The position numbers were made by a program, and so were the translations under genes. The notes under the pieces were generated by a model that was not told the origin of the DNA, did not search any database, and saw only the letters and a program-made list of their open reading frames with translations. DNA of 13,381 nt from NCBI GenBank assembly GCA_021768245.1, contig JAETNO010000050.1, forward strand, positions 1 through 13,381, in the 5' to 3' direction. Origin of the DNA: Bacteroidaceae bacterium (lineage in GTDB: Bacteria; Bacteroidota; Bacteroidia; Bacteroidales; Muribaculaceae). Positions 4,758 through 12,910 of the stretch are shown piece after piece (within the stretch, counting starts at the first letter, position 1; every line of letters begins with the position of its first letter).

Positions 4758-7700
4758 CCGTTTGCAGACGATGCGCTACAACATCGAGGCGATACGCACG
4801 GCGTTTCGTCTCGGTGTTGAGAAGCGCGGGCCCAGTGCCGAGGAAATGGAGGTGCTGGGCAGGTATGCCGGGTTCGGTGGACTGAAATGTATCCTCAATG
4901 ATGCCGACAGCCTTATGGATGCCGCCAAATGGAGCAAATCGGACATCGAGCTGTTTGCCCCTACTGTGGAACTGCGCCAGCTTATCCGCGAGTATTCAAA
5001 GGATGACAGGGAATTTGCCCGGTATATGGACTCGCTGAAAACATCAGTGCTGACGGCGTTCTATACTCCGTCGCCGGTTGTCGATGCTATCTTTGATACG
5101 CTCAAAACCAATGGCGTAGAAGTCAAGAAGTATCTGGAGCCGAGTGCCGGACAGGGTGTTTTCGTTGACTCGTTCATGCGAGATTATCCCAATGCAGAGG
5201 CTATGGCGTTTGAGAAAGATTTGCTCACGGGCAAAATCCTTGTAGCATTGCATCCTGACTCGGAAGTCAGAGTTGAGGGCTTCGAAAAGATTGAGCCGGA
5301 TTACAACGGCTACTTTGATGTGGCTTGTTCCAATATCCCTTTCGGAGACTTTGCCGTGGCGGATCCTATCTATGCCACGAGCAAGGAACTGGCTTACCGA
5401 CAATCGACAAAGGCGATACACAATTATTTCTTCCTCAAAGCACTTGACTCCGTGCGCGAGGGTGGATTGGTAGCCTTTATCACATCGCAGGGTGTGATGA
5501 ACTCCGCTTCGCCCTTTGTCCGTGCGGAGATGGTGAAGCGTGCCGATTTGGTGGCCGCATTGCGTCTGCCTAACAACACGTTCTCCGACAATGCCGGGAC
5601 TGACACAGGCAGTGACCTGATTATCCTCCAGAAGCATAGCGGTAAAACCGCATTGTCGGCTGACGAGGAATTTTTCGTGCAGTCGGTTGTTGACCGTGAC
5701 AGCAAGGCACCCACCAACAAGTATTTCGCGGCATTTCCGCAGAATGTGATATGCACCGACGCGAGTGTCAGCACAGACCCATACGGCAAGCCCGCGTTTA
5801 TCTATAAGCACAGCAGCGGTGTAGATGGCATCGCAAGGGATATTCGTCTGGCTCTTGACGAGTCGCTGAAATTGCGTCTTGACAAGGAGTTGTATAATTC
5901 GCAGGGGATAAAGCCGCCCACGCCTGAACCTATTTATACAGCACCCAAACCAAAGTTAACAGCCACGCAATCCAAGAAAATATCGGAAACGCCAATAATG
6001 AGGCAATACACCGAGATGAAGAAGCGTCACCCCGATGCAATCCTTCTTTTTCGTGTCGGCGACTTCTACGAGTGCATGGGTGAGGATGCTGTGAAGTCTT
6101 CGGAGATATTGGGTATCACATTGACAAGGCGGATGAACGGCAAAGCCGGATCCATAGAATTGGCTGGATTTCCGCATCATGCCCTTGACACATATCTTCC
6201 GAAATTGGTGAGAGCCGGGCAACGTGTGGCAATATGTGAGCAGCTTGAAGATCCGAAGCAGAAACAGCGTGAGGAATTCAAGCCTACTGAGATTGTGACT
6301 CCGCAGAAGGCGGAAACAAAACCTGCGCCAGAGCCTGAACCTACACCTGCGCCTGTTCAATCTGCGCCGGAAACCACTTCCGCGCCAACGGAACCCGCCA
6401 AAGAAATTGATACCGACGGCAGTCCCGATTACAATGATAACCCGGACCCGCGATTGTTCGCCTACAATCTTTTCGGTGAGTTGGAGCCAATAGGTAAGCC
6501 CCAGCGTCAGCCACGCCAATCGGCACAGCCTAAAAATGAGGATAAGCCAAAGCCTTCTGAAAGACCGAAAGTTGAAATTTCGCCAAAGGTTCAATCCAAG
6601 TTCAGACAGCTTACAGATAAGGAGCTGGAATTATATGGTTCTCTCAACTGGGACCGTACCGAAGGTTTCGCTATACCTAAGCCCAAAGTGGCTGCATCGG
6701 AAGATAAGCTCGATATGTCGCCCCGTCCTTTCTCGGAGGATATTCAGTTCTTCCACAAAAATGGCTCTATGGTCGTGGATAACGGTCAGGTAGGTTTTCT
6801 CTCGGAGGTCAAGAAATACGGAGCATTGTTCACTCCGCTCCCTCTCAAAGCGGAGCAAGAGAAACGGGCAATGCTGTATATCACCTTATCCGAAACGTAT
6901 CAGCAACTTTACAATTACGAGGCTGAGACACACGAAGAAAGCGAACATCTCCGCGAACATCTCAACCAATATTACGATGAGTTTGTAACCAAGTATGGCA
7001 ACCTTAATGAGAAGCAGAACGCCAAGTTTATCCTTATGGATGCAAACGGTCGTGACGCATTGGCACTGGAGCGTGGTGAAAACGGTATGTTTGTCAAGGC
7101 TGACATATTCGACCACCCCGTAGCCTTTGCTGTCGATGAGGTGACTTCGGTTGACACTCCTATGGAAGCACTCTCCGCATCCCTCAATAAATACGGAGTG
7201 GTGAATTTAGAGTACATGGGTAGCCTTGTGGATATGGACGAGGATACTCTTGTCGATTCTCTCGAAGGTCATATCTATTACAATCCTCTGGTGGAGAACT
7301 ACGAGATTGCTGACCGCTTCATCGCTGGCAATGTTGTCAAGAAAGCTGAGGACATTCAGGCATGGATTGACCGAGAGAATGACCGTATCAAGGGCTTCCC
7401 CGGATATGACGGTATTGAGCCATATATCGAAATGGCGCAGGACTCGCTCAAAGCGTTGCAGGACGCGACTCCCCGTAAAATCACCTTTGATGAGCTTGAC
7501 TTCAATTTCGGTGAGCGTTGGATTCCGACCGGAATATACTCCGCATATATGAGCCATCTCTATGGTACAAACGTAACGATAGCCTATTCATCCTCAATGG
7601 ACGAGTATTCGGCAAAGGTTGACCGTGGCAACATGAAGATATGGGAGGAGTTCTGCGTGCGTGGCTATTACCGAACTTACGACGGCATGAACCTGTTGAA

Positions 7701-9288
7701 ACACGCTCTCCACAATACCGTGCCGGACATAAAGAAATCAATCGGTAAGGATGACAATGGCAACGACATCAAGGTGCCGGACAGTGAGGCTATACAACTC
7801 GCCAACACCAAGATTGATGAGATACGCAACGGTTTTTCTGAGTGGCTCGAAGCGCAGTCGCCGGAGTTCAAGGACAGGCTTGTTGACCTCTATAACCGCA
7901 AGTTCAACTGTTTCGTGCGCCCGAAGTACGACGGTAGCCATCAGACCTTCCCCGACCTCAATATGAAGATGTTGGGCGATAGGTATGGTGTAAACTCTAT
8001 TTATCAATCTCAGAAAGATTGTGTATGGATGCTTTTGCAGAATGGCGGTGGTATTGCGGATCACGAGGTCGGCACCGGTAAGACGCTGATAATGTGTATG
8101 GCAGCACATGAGATGAAGCGTTTGGGATTGGCACACAAGCCGATGATTATTGGACTGAAAGCCAATGTCGCCGAGATTGCCATGACCTACCAAACCGCCT
8201 ATCCTAATGCACGGATATTGTTCGCCGATGAAAAGAGTTTCAAGGCTGAGAATCGTGTAGCCTTCTTCAACAACATTAGAAATAATGACTATGACTGTGT
8301 GATAATGTCGCACGACCAGTTCGGCAAGATACCGCAGTCGCCGGAGATACAGCAGCAAATTCTTCAGGCGGAGCTTGATACCGTCGAGGAAAATCTGAAA
8401 GTGCTGAAAGACCAAGGCAAGGATATTTCTCGTGGTATGCTCAAAGGATTGATAAAGCGCAAGGAGAATCTTACGGCGAAAATCGCCACTATCCAGCACC
8501 AGATGGAAGAAAAGAAGGACGACATGGTGGACTTCAAGCAGATGGGTATAGACCATATCTTTGTGGACGAGTCGCATCAGTTCAAGAACCTGATGTTCAA
8601 TACCCGGCATGACCGAGTGGCTGGATTGGGTAATTCGGAAGGCTCACAACGCGCCCTCAATCTTCTCTATGCCATTCGCACAATCCAAGAGCGCACAGGC
8701 AAGGATTTGGGTGCTACTTTTCTCAGCGGTACGACAATCTCCAACTCGCTCACGGAGTTGTATCTGTTGTTCAAGTATCTTCGTCCGAAAGAACTTGAAA
8801 GACAGGATATTCGATGCTTCGATGCGTGGGCGGCTATCTTCGCCAAGAAGACGACAGATTATGAGTTTAATGTTACGAATAGCATTGTCGCAAAGGAGCG
8901 TTTCAGGTACTTTATCAAGGTGCCGGAATTGGCGGCTTTCTATAATGAGATAACTGATTACCGCACAGCCGAAGATGTAGGCGTTGACCGTCCGATGAAG
9001 AATGAGATACTTCACAACATTCCTCCTACGCCTGACCAAGAGGCTTTTATCCAAAAGCTGATGGAGTTTGCCAAGAGTGGCGATGCCCGGATTTTGGGTC
9101 GTGCGCCATTGTCGGACACCGAGGAAAAGGCGAAGATGCTGATTGCCACGGACTACGCCCGAAAGATGGCTCTTGATATGCGCATGGTTGACCCCTCGTA
9201 TGAGGATGATCCGAATAACAAGGCAAGCCACTGTGCTAAGATGATTGCAGAATATTACCGAAAGTATGACGCACAAGAAAGGCTGTGA
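4747..9288 (+). CDS. N6-adenine methyltransferase / MutS-I / SF2 helicase fusion, C-terminally truncated
   Basis: This 1,513-residue cytosolic protein has three recognisable parts. First, an N6-adenine methyltransferase fold: motif I is LEPSAGQGVF at 130-139 (SAM binding) and the catalytic motif is N196-I-P-F at 196-199. Second, residues about 416-520 match MutS domain I, including the mismatch-reading F440-Y-E442 and the later VAICEQLEDP; no other MutS domain is present. A P/E/A-rich linker covers about 520-650. Third, after a conserved middle region, a SNF2-like superfamily 2 helicase begins: Walker A G1109-T-G-K1112-T, coiled insertion near 1200-1260, motif II D1274-E-S-H and motif III S1327-G-T. 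The frame then stops after KYDAQ-ERL, before motifs IV-VI, which lie in another frame from 9285. Intact relatives, from memory, continue KYDAQ with a motif IV segment of about 50 residues that is missing here. The family is standard in Bacteroidales elements; antirestriction like phage P1 DarB is inference. Confidence 0.92.
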   Translation: MAYNRLQTMRYNIEAIRTAFRLGVEKRGPSAEEMEVLGRYAGFGGLKCILNDADSLMDAAKWSKSDIELFAPTVELRQLIREYSKDDREFARYMDSLKTSVLTAFYTPSPVVDAIFDTLKTNGVEVKKYLEPSAGQGVFVDSFMRDYPNAEAMAFEKDLLTGKILVALHPDSEVRVEGFEKIEPDYNGYFDVACSNIPFGDFAVADPIYATSKELAYRQSTKAIHNYFFLKALDSVREGGLVAFITSQGVMNSASPFVRAEMVKRADLVAALRLPNNTFSDNAGTDTGSDLIILQKHSGKTALSADEEFFVQSVVDRDSKAPTNKYFAAFPQNVICTDASVSTDPYGKPAFIYKHSSGVDGIARDIRLALDESLKLRLDKELYNSQGIKPPTPEPIYTAPKPKLTATQSKKISETPIMRQYTEMKKRHPDAILLFRVGDFYECMGEDAVKSSEILGITLTRRMNGKAGSIELAGFPHHALDTYLPKLVRAGQRVAICEQLEDPKQKQREEFKPTEIVTPQKAETKPAPEPEPTPAPVQSAPETTSAPTEPAKEIDTDGSPDYNDNPDPRLFAYNLFGELEPIGKPQRQPRQSAQPKNEDKPKPSERPKVEISPKVQSKFRQLTDKELELYGSLNWDRTEGFAIPKPKVAASEDKLDMSPRPFSEDIQFFHKNGSMVVDNGQVGFLSEVKKYGALFTPLPLKAEQEKRAMLYITLSETYQQLYNYEAETHEESEHLREHLNQYYDEFVTKYGNLNEKQNAKFILMDANGRDALALERGENGMFVKADIFDHPVAFAVDEVTSVDTPMEALSASLNKYGVVNLEYMGSLVDMDEDTLVDSLEGHIYYNPLVENYEIADRFIAGNVVKKAEDIQAWIDRENDRIKGFPGYDGIEPYIEMAQDSLKALQDATPRKITFDELDFNFGERWIPTGIYSAYMSHLYGTNVTIAYSSSMDEYSAKVDRGNMKIWEEFCVRGYYRTYDGMNLLKHALHNTVPDIKKSIGKDDNGNDIKVPDSEAIQLANTKIDEIRNGFSEWLEAQSPEFKDRLVDLYNRKFNCFVRPKYDGSHQTFPDLNMKMLGDRYGVNSIYQSQKDCVWMLLQNGGGIADHEVGTGKTLIMCMAAHEMKRLGLAHKPMIIGLKANVAEIAMTYQTAYPNARILFADEKSFKAENRVAFFNNIRNNDYDCVIMSHDQFGKIPQSPEIQQQILQAELDTVEENLKVLKDQGKDISRGMLKGLIKRKENLTAKIATIQHQMEEKKDDMVDFKQMGIDHIFVDESHQFKNLMFNTRHDRVAGLGNSEGSQRALNLLYAIRTIQERTGKDLGATFLSGTTISNSLTELYLLFKYLRPKELERQDIRCFDAWAAIFAKKTTDYEFNVTNSIVAKERFRYFIKVPELAAFYNEITDYRTAEDVGVDRPMKNEILHNIPPTPDQEAFIQKLMEFAKSGDARILGRAPLSDTEEKAKMLIATDYARKMALDMRMVDPSYEDDPNNKASHCAKMIAEYYRKYDAQERL

Positions 9289-10376
9289 TACAGGCGATGA
9301 ATGACGGTGATGTGCGTGTGCTTTTCGGCTCTACCTCAATGTTGGGTACGGGCGTAAATGCCCAACGCAGAGCGGTTTGCATCCATCATCTTGATACGCC
9401 GTGGCGTCCCTCTGACCTCACTCAAAGGGACGGAAGAGCTATCCGCGCAGGTAATGAGATTGCCAAGTTATACGCTGACAATAAGGTGGATGTGATAATA
9501 TATGCCGTGGAGAAGTCGCTGGACTCTTATAAGTTCAATCTTCTCCATTGCAAGGCGACATTCATCGGCCAGCTCAAAAGCGGCGCATTGGGAGCGCGAA
9601 CCATTGACGAGGGAGGAATGGACGAGAAATCGGGCATGAACTTCTCGGAGTATATGGCTATTCTTTCCGGCAATACTGACCTCCTCGACAAGGCGAAACT
9701 TGAAAAGCGAATAGCGGCACTTGAAAGTGAGCGTAAATCGTTCAATAAAGGGCGCGGCGATGCGGAGTTCAGGTTGCAGACCATCACCCACGACATTGCC
9801 AACAATGAGGCGACAATCGGACTGATGAAAGCCGACTGGGAGCGATACTCAAAAGTGGTGCAGCGTGACAAGGAGGGCACCCCTCTCAATAATCTCACGA
9901 TTGACACTTGCAAGTTGACCGATGAGAAGAACATGGGTGTGCATCTTCAGGGATTGGCACAACGTACCGACACACACAACGGCTACATAGCCATGTCGGA
10001 CACCCATGCCGCCTGCATGAACTTCGTCAACGCTCTGGAGAAGATTCCCGGCATCATCGCCCAGTATGAGGAACGAACCGTCAAACTCAAAGCCGATGTT
10101 CCGACCCTCGAAGGAATCATGTCGAAGAAATGGGGCAAGGAGGACGAATTGAAGCAACTCAAATCCGACCTCGCCGCCCTCGACCGAAAGATCCAAGCCG
10201 AAATTGCCCCTAAACCCGAACAAGCCGACGGTGTTGAGAACAAGAAAGCCGAAGCTAATACCATTGATGCTCCCTCAACGGAAGCAAAGAAGTCAATGGT
10301 TGCAGAACCGATAATAGATTATACCTCTGTCAATGTAAATCTTTCGGTGTCCAAAGCGTATATTATGAGACATTAA
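9285..10376 (+). CDS. C-terminal helicase fragment of the methylase-helicase
   Basis: This reading frame continues the helicase in a different frame from the preceding gene. Motif V region is STSMLGTGVNA (16-26), then HLDTPWRPSDL, and motif VI is Q47-R-D-G-R-A-I-R54 with the arginine finger positions. After it come the conserved SLDSYKFNLLHCKATFIGQL and MNFSEYMAILSGNTDLLDKA segments and a coiled, charged tail. Translation could begin only at GTG 9285, whose GTGA overlaps the upstream stop TGA, or at ATG 9297. In-frame codons before the GTG read T-R-K-A-V, which fits the residues found before this point in intact relatives, so this is a broken gene and not a separate one. Compared with relatives as I remember them, about 60 residues also seem absent between LAQRT and NGYIAMSD (about 225-235), without a frame change. 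A separate helicase activity is unlikely because domain 2 lacks its first strands. Confidence 0.85.
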   Translation: MIQAMNDGDVRVLFGSTSMLGTGVNAQRRAVCIHHLDTPWRPSDLTQRDGRAIRAGNEIAKLYADNKVDVIIYAVEKSLDSYKFNLLHCKATFIGQLKSGALGARTIDEGGMDEKSGMNFSEYMAILSGNTDLLDKAKLEKRIAALESERKSFNKGRGDAEFRLQTITHDIANNEATIGLMKADWERYSKVVQRDKEGTPLNNLTIDTCKLTDEKNMGVHLQGLAQRTDTHNGYIAMSDTHAACMNFVNALEKIPGIIAQYEERTVKLKADVPTLEGIMSKKWGKEDELKQLKSDLAALDRKIQAEIAPKPEQADGVENKKAEANTIDAPSTEAKKSMVAEPIIDYTSVNVNLSVSKAYIMRH

Positions 10377-10395
10377 AAATGAATGTTATCGCTTA

Positions 10396-10436
10396 TGGCG
10401 TTGCTGACCGTATTGGTTGGCAACGCCACTAATTTT
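10396..10436 (+). terminator. Hairpin after the helicase fragment, probable terminator
   Basis: TGGCGTTGC (10396-10404) pairs perfectly with GCAACGCCA (10420-10428), and ACC/GGT inside extends the stem past a TG/TG internal loop. It is followed by CTAATTTTG, only a short T run, so termination strength is moderate. It lies 20 bases after the last element gene. Confidence 0.55.
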
Positions 10437-10716
10437 GTAAAAAAGTCGAACCTTATGGCTATCTATGCGTTTGGATAAGCCTGTGTGCTCATCACGTATT
10501 ATGAAACGCTTCAAGCCTCGGCACATTCGCCCATCATCGGATATGGTCATGTGGTAAAGAAAGTGGAGAAAATTGGATACGGTAAAAAACATATACAATT
10601 GTATAGTCGTAAACTGATATAATTGTATATTTTCTTTTAAGAAATCGTATTTGAGCGCATTTTTATAATATAATGATGCTAATGGTTCAATTTTTCGGAC
10701 TATTACAACCTATAAC
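10437..10716. other. AT-rich intergenic stretch with two tandem palindromes
   Basis: No convincing gene is seen; short frames on either strand lack recognisable motifs. TATACAATTGTATA (10592-10605) is a perfect 14-base palindrome. ATATAATTGTAT (10617-10628) is the same motif with one mismatch in its symmetry. Their centres are 24 bases apart. They lie about 105-140 bases upstream of the XRE promoter and are candidate operators for a dimeric regulator. Confidence 0.5.
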
Positions 10717-10738
10717 TGAAAAATTTTCATTACCTTTG
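10717..10738 (+). promoter_or_regulatory. Promoter of the XRE-TPR unit with overlapping palindrome
   Basis: TACCTTTG (10731-10738) matches TAnnTTTG exactly. Immediately before it, TGAAAA-A-TTTTCA (10717-10729) is a 13-base palindrome that a bound repressor would use to block the promoter. The transcript would start near 10744, about ten bases before the ATG at 10754, so the leader is very short. The -33 element is not clear. Confidence 0.6.
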
Positions 10739-10753
10739 CCAAAAAATTATGCC

Positions 10754-10981
10754 ATGGCAAAAATCAATAGACTCAAAAGTATTCTTGCTGAAAAGAATCG
10801 AACCAATCTATGGCTGGCATCTCAGCTCGGGGTCAACTCCACTACAGTGTCCAAATGGTGTACCAATTCTTCTCAACCGGATATTTTGATGATATTGAGA
10901 ATTGCGCAATTGCTTGACATCGGGATAAAGGAGTTCTACGATGAGAGGATTGTTGATAAATATGAAGTATGGCAACAGTAA
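10754..10981 (+). CDS. XRE-family helix-turn-helix regulator
   Basis: This 75-residue cytosolic protein is almost entirely one Cro/CI-type HTH domain: NRLKSILAEKNRTNLWLASQ, then GVNSTTVSKWCTNSSQPDIL, then ILRIAQLLDI, with recognition helix near STTVSKWC (about 30-37). The frame is open from an ATG at 10673, but the promoter box at 10731-10738 lies inside that extension, and family members begin near MAKINRLKSIL, so ATG 10754 is chosen. Another ATG five bases upstream is out of frame. The stop is eight bases before the next gene, so both are likely cotranscribed. It may repress its own promoter through the palindrome at 10717-10729 (inference). Similar stand-alone XRE proteins are common in Bacteroidales. 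Confidence 0.88.
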   Translation: MAKINRLKSILAEKNRTNLWLASQLGVNSTTVSKWCTNSSQPDILMILRIAQLLDIGIKEFYDERIVDKYEVWQQ

Positions 10982-10989
10982 TTGAAAAA

Positions 10990-12837
10990 ATGAGGAAACT
11001 GATATTATTCATATTTCTTATAATGACATTGCCGTTTATGGTAATGTTCATTGGTTGTGGTCATAAGTCCGAGGCTTGGGATACTATGGACACGGCAGAG
11101 GTACTTATGGACTCCATGCCAGATTCTGCTTTAACTGTATTATCCTCGATTGAAAAGACTTCACTTGGAGACGATAAGGAAAAGGCTCGGTATGCACTGC
11201 TGATGTCAATGGCACTTGATAAGAATTACATTGACACGACCTCTTTTGATGTCCTTCAGCCGGCAATCGACTATTATCTTGAGAAAGGTACCCCCGAGGA
11301 ACGATTGCGTACCCTTTACTACCAAGGCTGTATATTTCTGAACAAGTCTGACTTTGATATGGCAATGCAATGCTATCTTAAAGCGGAGGATCTAAAAGAT
11401 GAATGTAAAGACACTATTACATATGCCAATATGCTCGTCGCTCAGGGTAATATATATGCCAAGTCTTGTCAGATAGAAGGTTATGTAAGGAATAATCTAT
11501 GTGCGTCAGAATTATATAATAAGATTGGAGAACAGCGTCGGGAATTGTCAAGTCTTATCCGAGCATTGGATGGCTGCATTAGTTTGGGAAACATAGAAAG
11601 GTCGGATAGTCTCATGTCGCGCACAGACTCTCTTGTTCAAATACATCCTGAACTAAATGAAGCATCAATAAGGGTAAAGATGACTTATGGTATTCGCTTT
11701 AATTCAGATAGTGTTATAAACAATATCTTGGGATCAATTTCTGATCTCACTCAGTATGATGATGAAACCAAACTTGACATCACTTTAGGATACCTGAATC
11801 TGAATGAACCTCTCAAAGCAAAAATGATCTTTGAATCAATTGCCCCAGATAATCCCAAGACGAATTCTTTTAGATACATTTCCATTAAACCAGAGGTTTT
11901 AGAAGCAGCCGGGGAATATGAGAAAGCTCTTGATGCATATAAAAAATTCCATTCAACCGTCGAATCTGAAAACTCAAAAATATATTCACAAAAAACGACT
12001 GTCGCTCAAGAACTTCATGAAATAAAGATTAATCATCTTTATTCTATTCAACGTAAGAATATGCAAATCTGGTTAGGATTATGTGTACTTTTAATTCTCA
12101 TTATCGTTATCTGTATTATTTATTACCAACTTCGTTTAGGAAAGATCAAGCGGATTATCTCAGAACAGGAACAGTCGCGACTCCAACTTGAAAACGAAAA
12201 TCTGCAAAAACAGAACTCTGTTCTTGAACTCGAAAGACATAACGCACAGTTGGAGTGTGAAAAACAGAATCTCGCAACTGAAAATATGAAATTAAAGATA
12301 TCTCAACTTGAATCTGACAAGCATAATGCGGAACTGGAAATTGAGAAGAAAAATCTTGCTGCGGAAAATATGCGGTTAAAGATTTCGCAACTTGAATCAG
12401 AGGGTGAGCATCTAAAAGAATTGCTGACTGAAGCGAAGCTGTCAAAACCGGTCTTGGACGCAATAAAGGAACGTAGCGATATTTTAAATGGTTTGTTAGC
12501 CGCTAAAATTTCGGATAATGATACTTACTCAAAACCATACGATATATGGATAAACCAAATCACAGAGGACCGGAAAAGTTTTATGAACTCCACTCGTCTT
12601 GCTTTTAGGGCTTCACATCCAGCTTTCATGAAATATCTAGAAGACCATGGTCTCACTGAGTCTGAATTGAACTATGTATGTTTATATGCTATAGGATTAA
12701 GGGGGAAAGAAATTGGTGAATATATCCAAATAAAACGGCACTACCATACCAGTACGGATATTCGTAAGAAACTTGGCCTCAAGGAAGATGATACAAATTT
12801 GGGGCTTCATATACGAAATCTTATGAAGAAACTATAG
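10990..12837 (+). CDS. TPR lipoprotein with membrane segment, coiled coil and C-terminal LuxR-like HTH
   Basis: This 615-residue protein looks like a membrane-tethered sensor-regulator. The ATG at 10990 is chosen over 10969 because it gives a clean lipoprotein signal (MRKLILFIFLIM, lipobox FIGC with C23) and no overlap with the XRE gene. Residues 24-345 are helical with TPR-like units (clear ones near 101-133 and 308-325) and would be periplasmic. A single membrane segment covers about 361-383. Residues 390-490 are a coiled coil containing two tandem 28-residue units (412-439 and 440-467). The C-terminus at about 555-600 (LTESELNYVCLYAIGLRGKE, then IRKKLGL) resembles a LuxR/GerE HTH, which would place it in the cytoplasm. 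Bacteroidales encode similar TPR-HTH proteins, but I know no function or symbol for this one. Codon use is more AT-rich than in the element genes upstream. Ligand and targets are unknown. Confidence 0.85.
   Translation: MRKLILFIFLIMTLPFMVMFIGCGHKSEAWDTMDTAEVLMDSMPDSALTVLSSIEKTSLGDDKEKARYALLMSMALDKNYIDTTSFDVLQPAIDYYLEKGTPEERLRTLYYQGCIFLNKSDFDMAMQCYLKAEDLKDECKDTITYANMLVAQGNIYAKSCQIEGYVRNNLCASELYNKIGEQRRELSSLIRALDGCISLGNIERSDSLMSRTDSLVQIHPELNEASIRVKMTYGIRFNSDSVINNILGSISDLTQYDDETKLDITLGYLNLNEPLKAKMIFESIAPDNPKTNSFRYISIKPEVLEAAGEYEKALDAYKKFHSTVESENSKIYSQKTTVAQELHEIKINHLYSIQRKNMQIWLGLCVLLILIIVICIIYYQLRLGKIKRIISEQEQSRLQLENENLQKQNSVLELERHNAQLECEKQNLATENMKLKISQLESDKHNAELEIEKKNLAAENMRLKISQLESEGEHLKELLTEAKLSKPVLDAIKERSDILNGLLAAKISDNDTYSKPYDIWINQITEDRKSFMNSTRLAFRASHPAFMKYLEDHGLTESELNYVCLYAIGLRGKEIGEYIQIKRHYHTSTDIRKKLGLKEDDTNLGLHIRNLMKKL
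12223..12390 (+). repeat. Tandem 84-base repeat coding a 28-residue coiled-coil unit
   Basis: Units 12223-12306 and 12307-12390 encode LELERHNAQLECEKQN... and LESDKHNAELEIEKKN..., each 28 residues and each ending in LKISQ. Twenty-eight residues is exactly four heptads, so duplication lengthens the coiled coil without breaking its register. The DNA copies have diverged at many third positions, so the duplication is not recent. Confidence 0.85.
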
Positions 12838-12874
12838 ATTCTTTTTTACGAGAATATACAAAGTAAACTCCATA

Positions 12875-12910
12875 AAAACGACTTCTTATAATCAAGAGGT
12901 CGTTTTATTA
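12875..12910 (+). terminator. Bidirectional intrinsic terminator after the TPR-HTH gene
   Basis: AAAACGACTTCTT (12875-12887) pairs with AAGAGGTCGTTTT (12894-12906) over 13 base pairs including one wobble, with a six-base loop. The A and T runs in the arms allow it to work in both directions. It lies 38 bases after the stop codon. Confidence 0.8.

Larger units (their letters stand above)
1..10436 (+). mobile_element. Left part of a Bacteroidales integrative element
   Basis: A tyrosine recombinase, tandem excisionase-like HTH proteins, a DUF4099/DUF3945 protein, a DUF1896 protein and a methylase-helicase all lie on one strand in the order I know from Bacteroidales conjugative or mobilizable elements. 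The TGTTAG array between the start of the window and the recombinase fits an attachment region at the left edge. No relaxase, coupling protein, Tra or Mob gene is present, so transfer functions lie outside the window or are lost. The right end is not identified; 10436 only marks the end of the hairpin after the last recognisable element gene, where base composition becomes AT-richer. The exact left boundary is also not proven. The first 13 bases could belong to a flanking gene such as a tRNA 3' end, but too little is present to call it. Confidence 0.6.

Noticed and set aside
5044..5811. Minus-strand open frame of 255 codons
   Set aside because: Antisense to the methyltransferase motifs; composition of the translation (many C, H and R) is that of a shadow frame.
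7738..8610. Long minus-strand open frame (290 codons) inside the helicase
   Set aside because: It is antisense to the conserved helicase core with Walker A and motif II, shows no motif of its own, and has no promoter or start signal on that strand.
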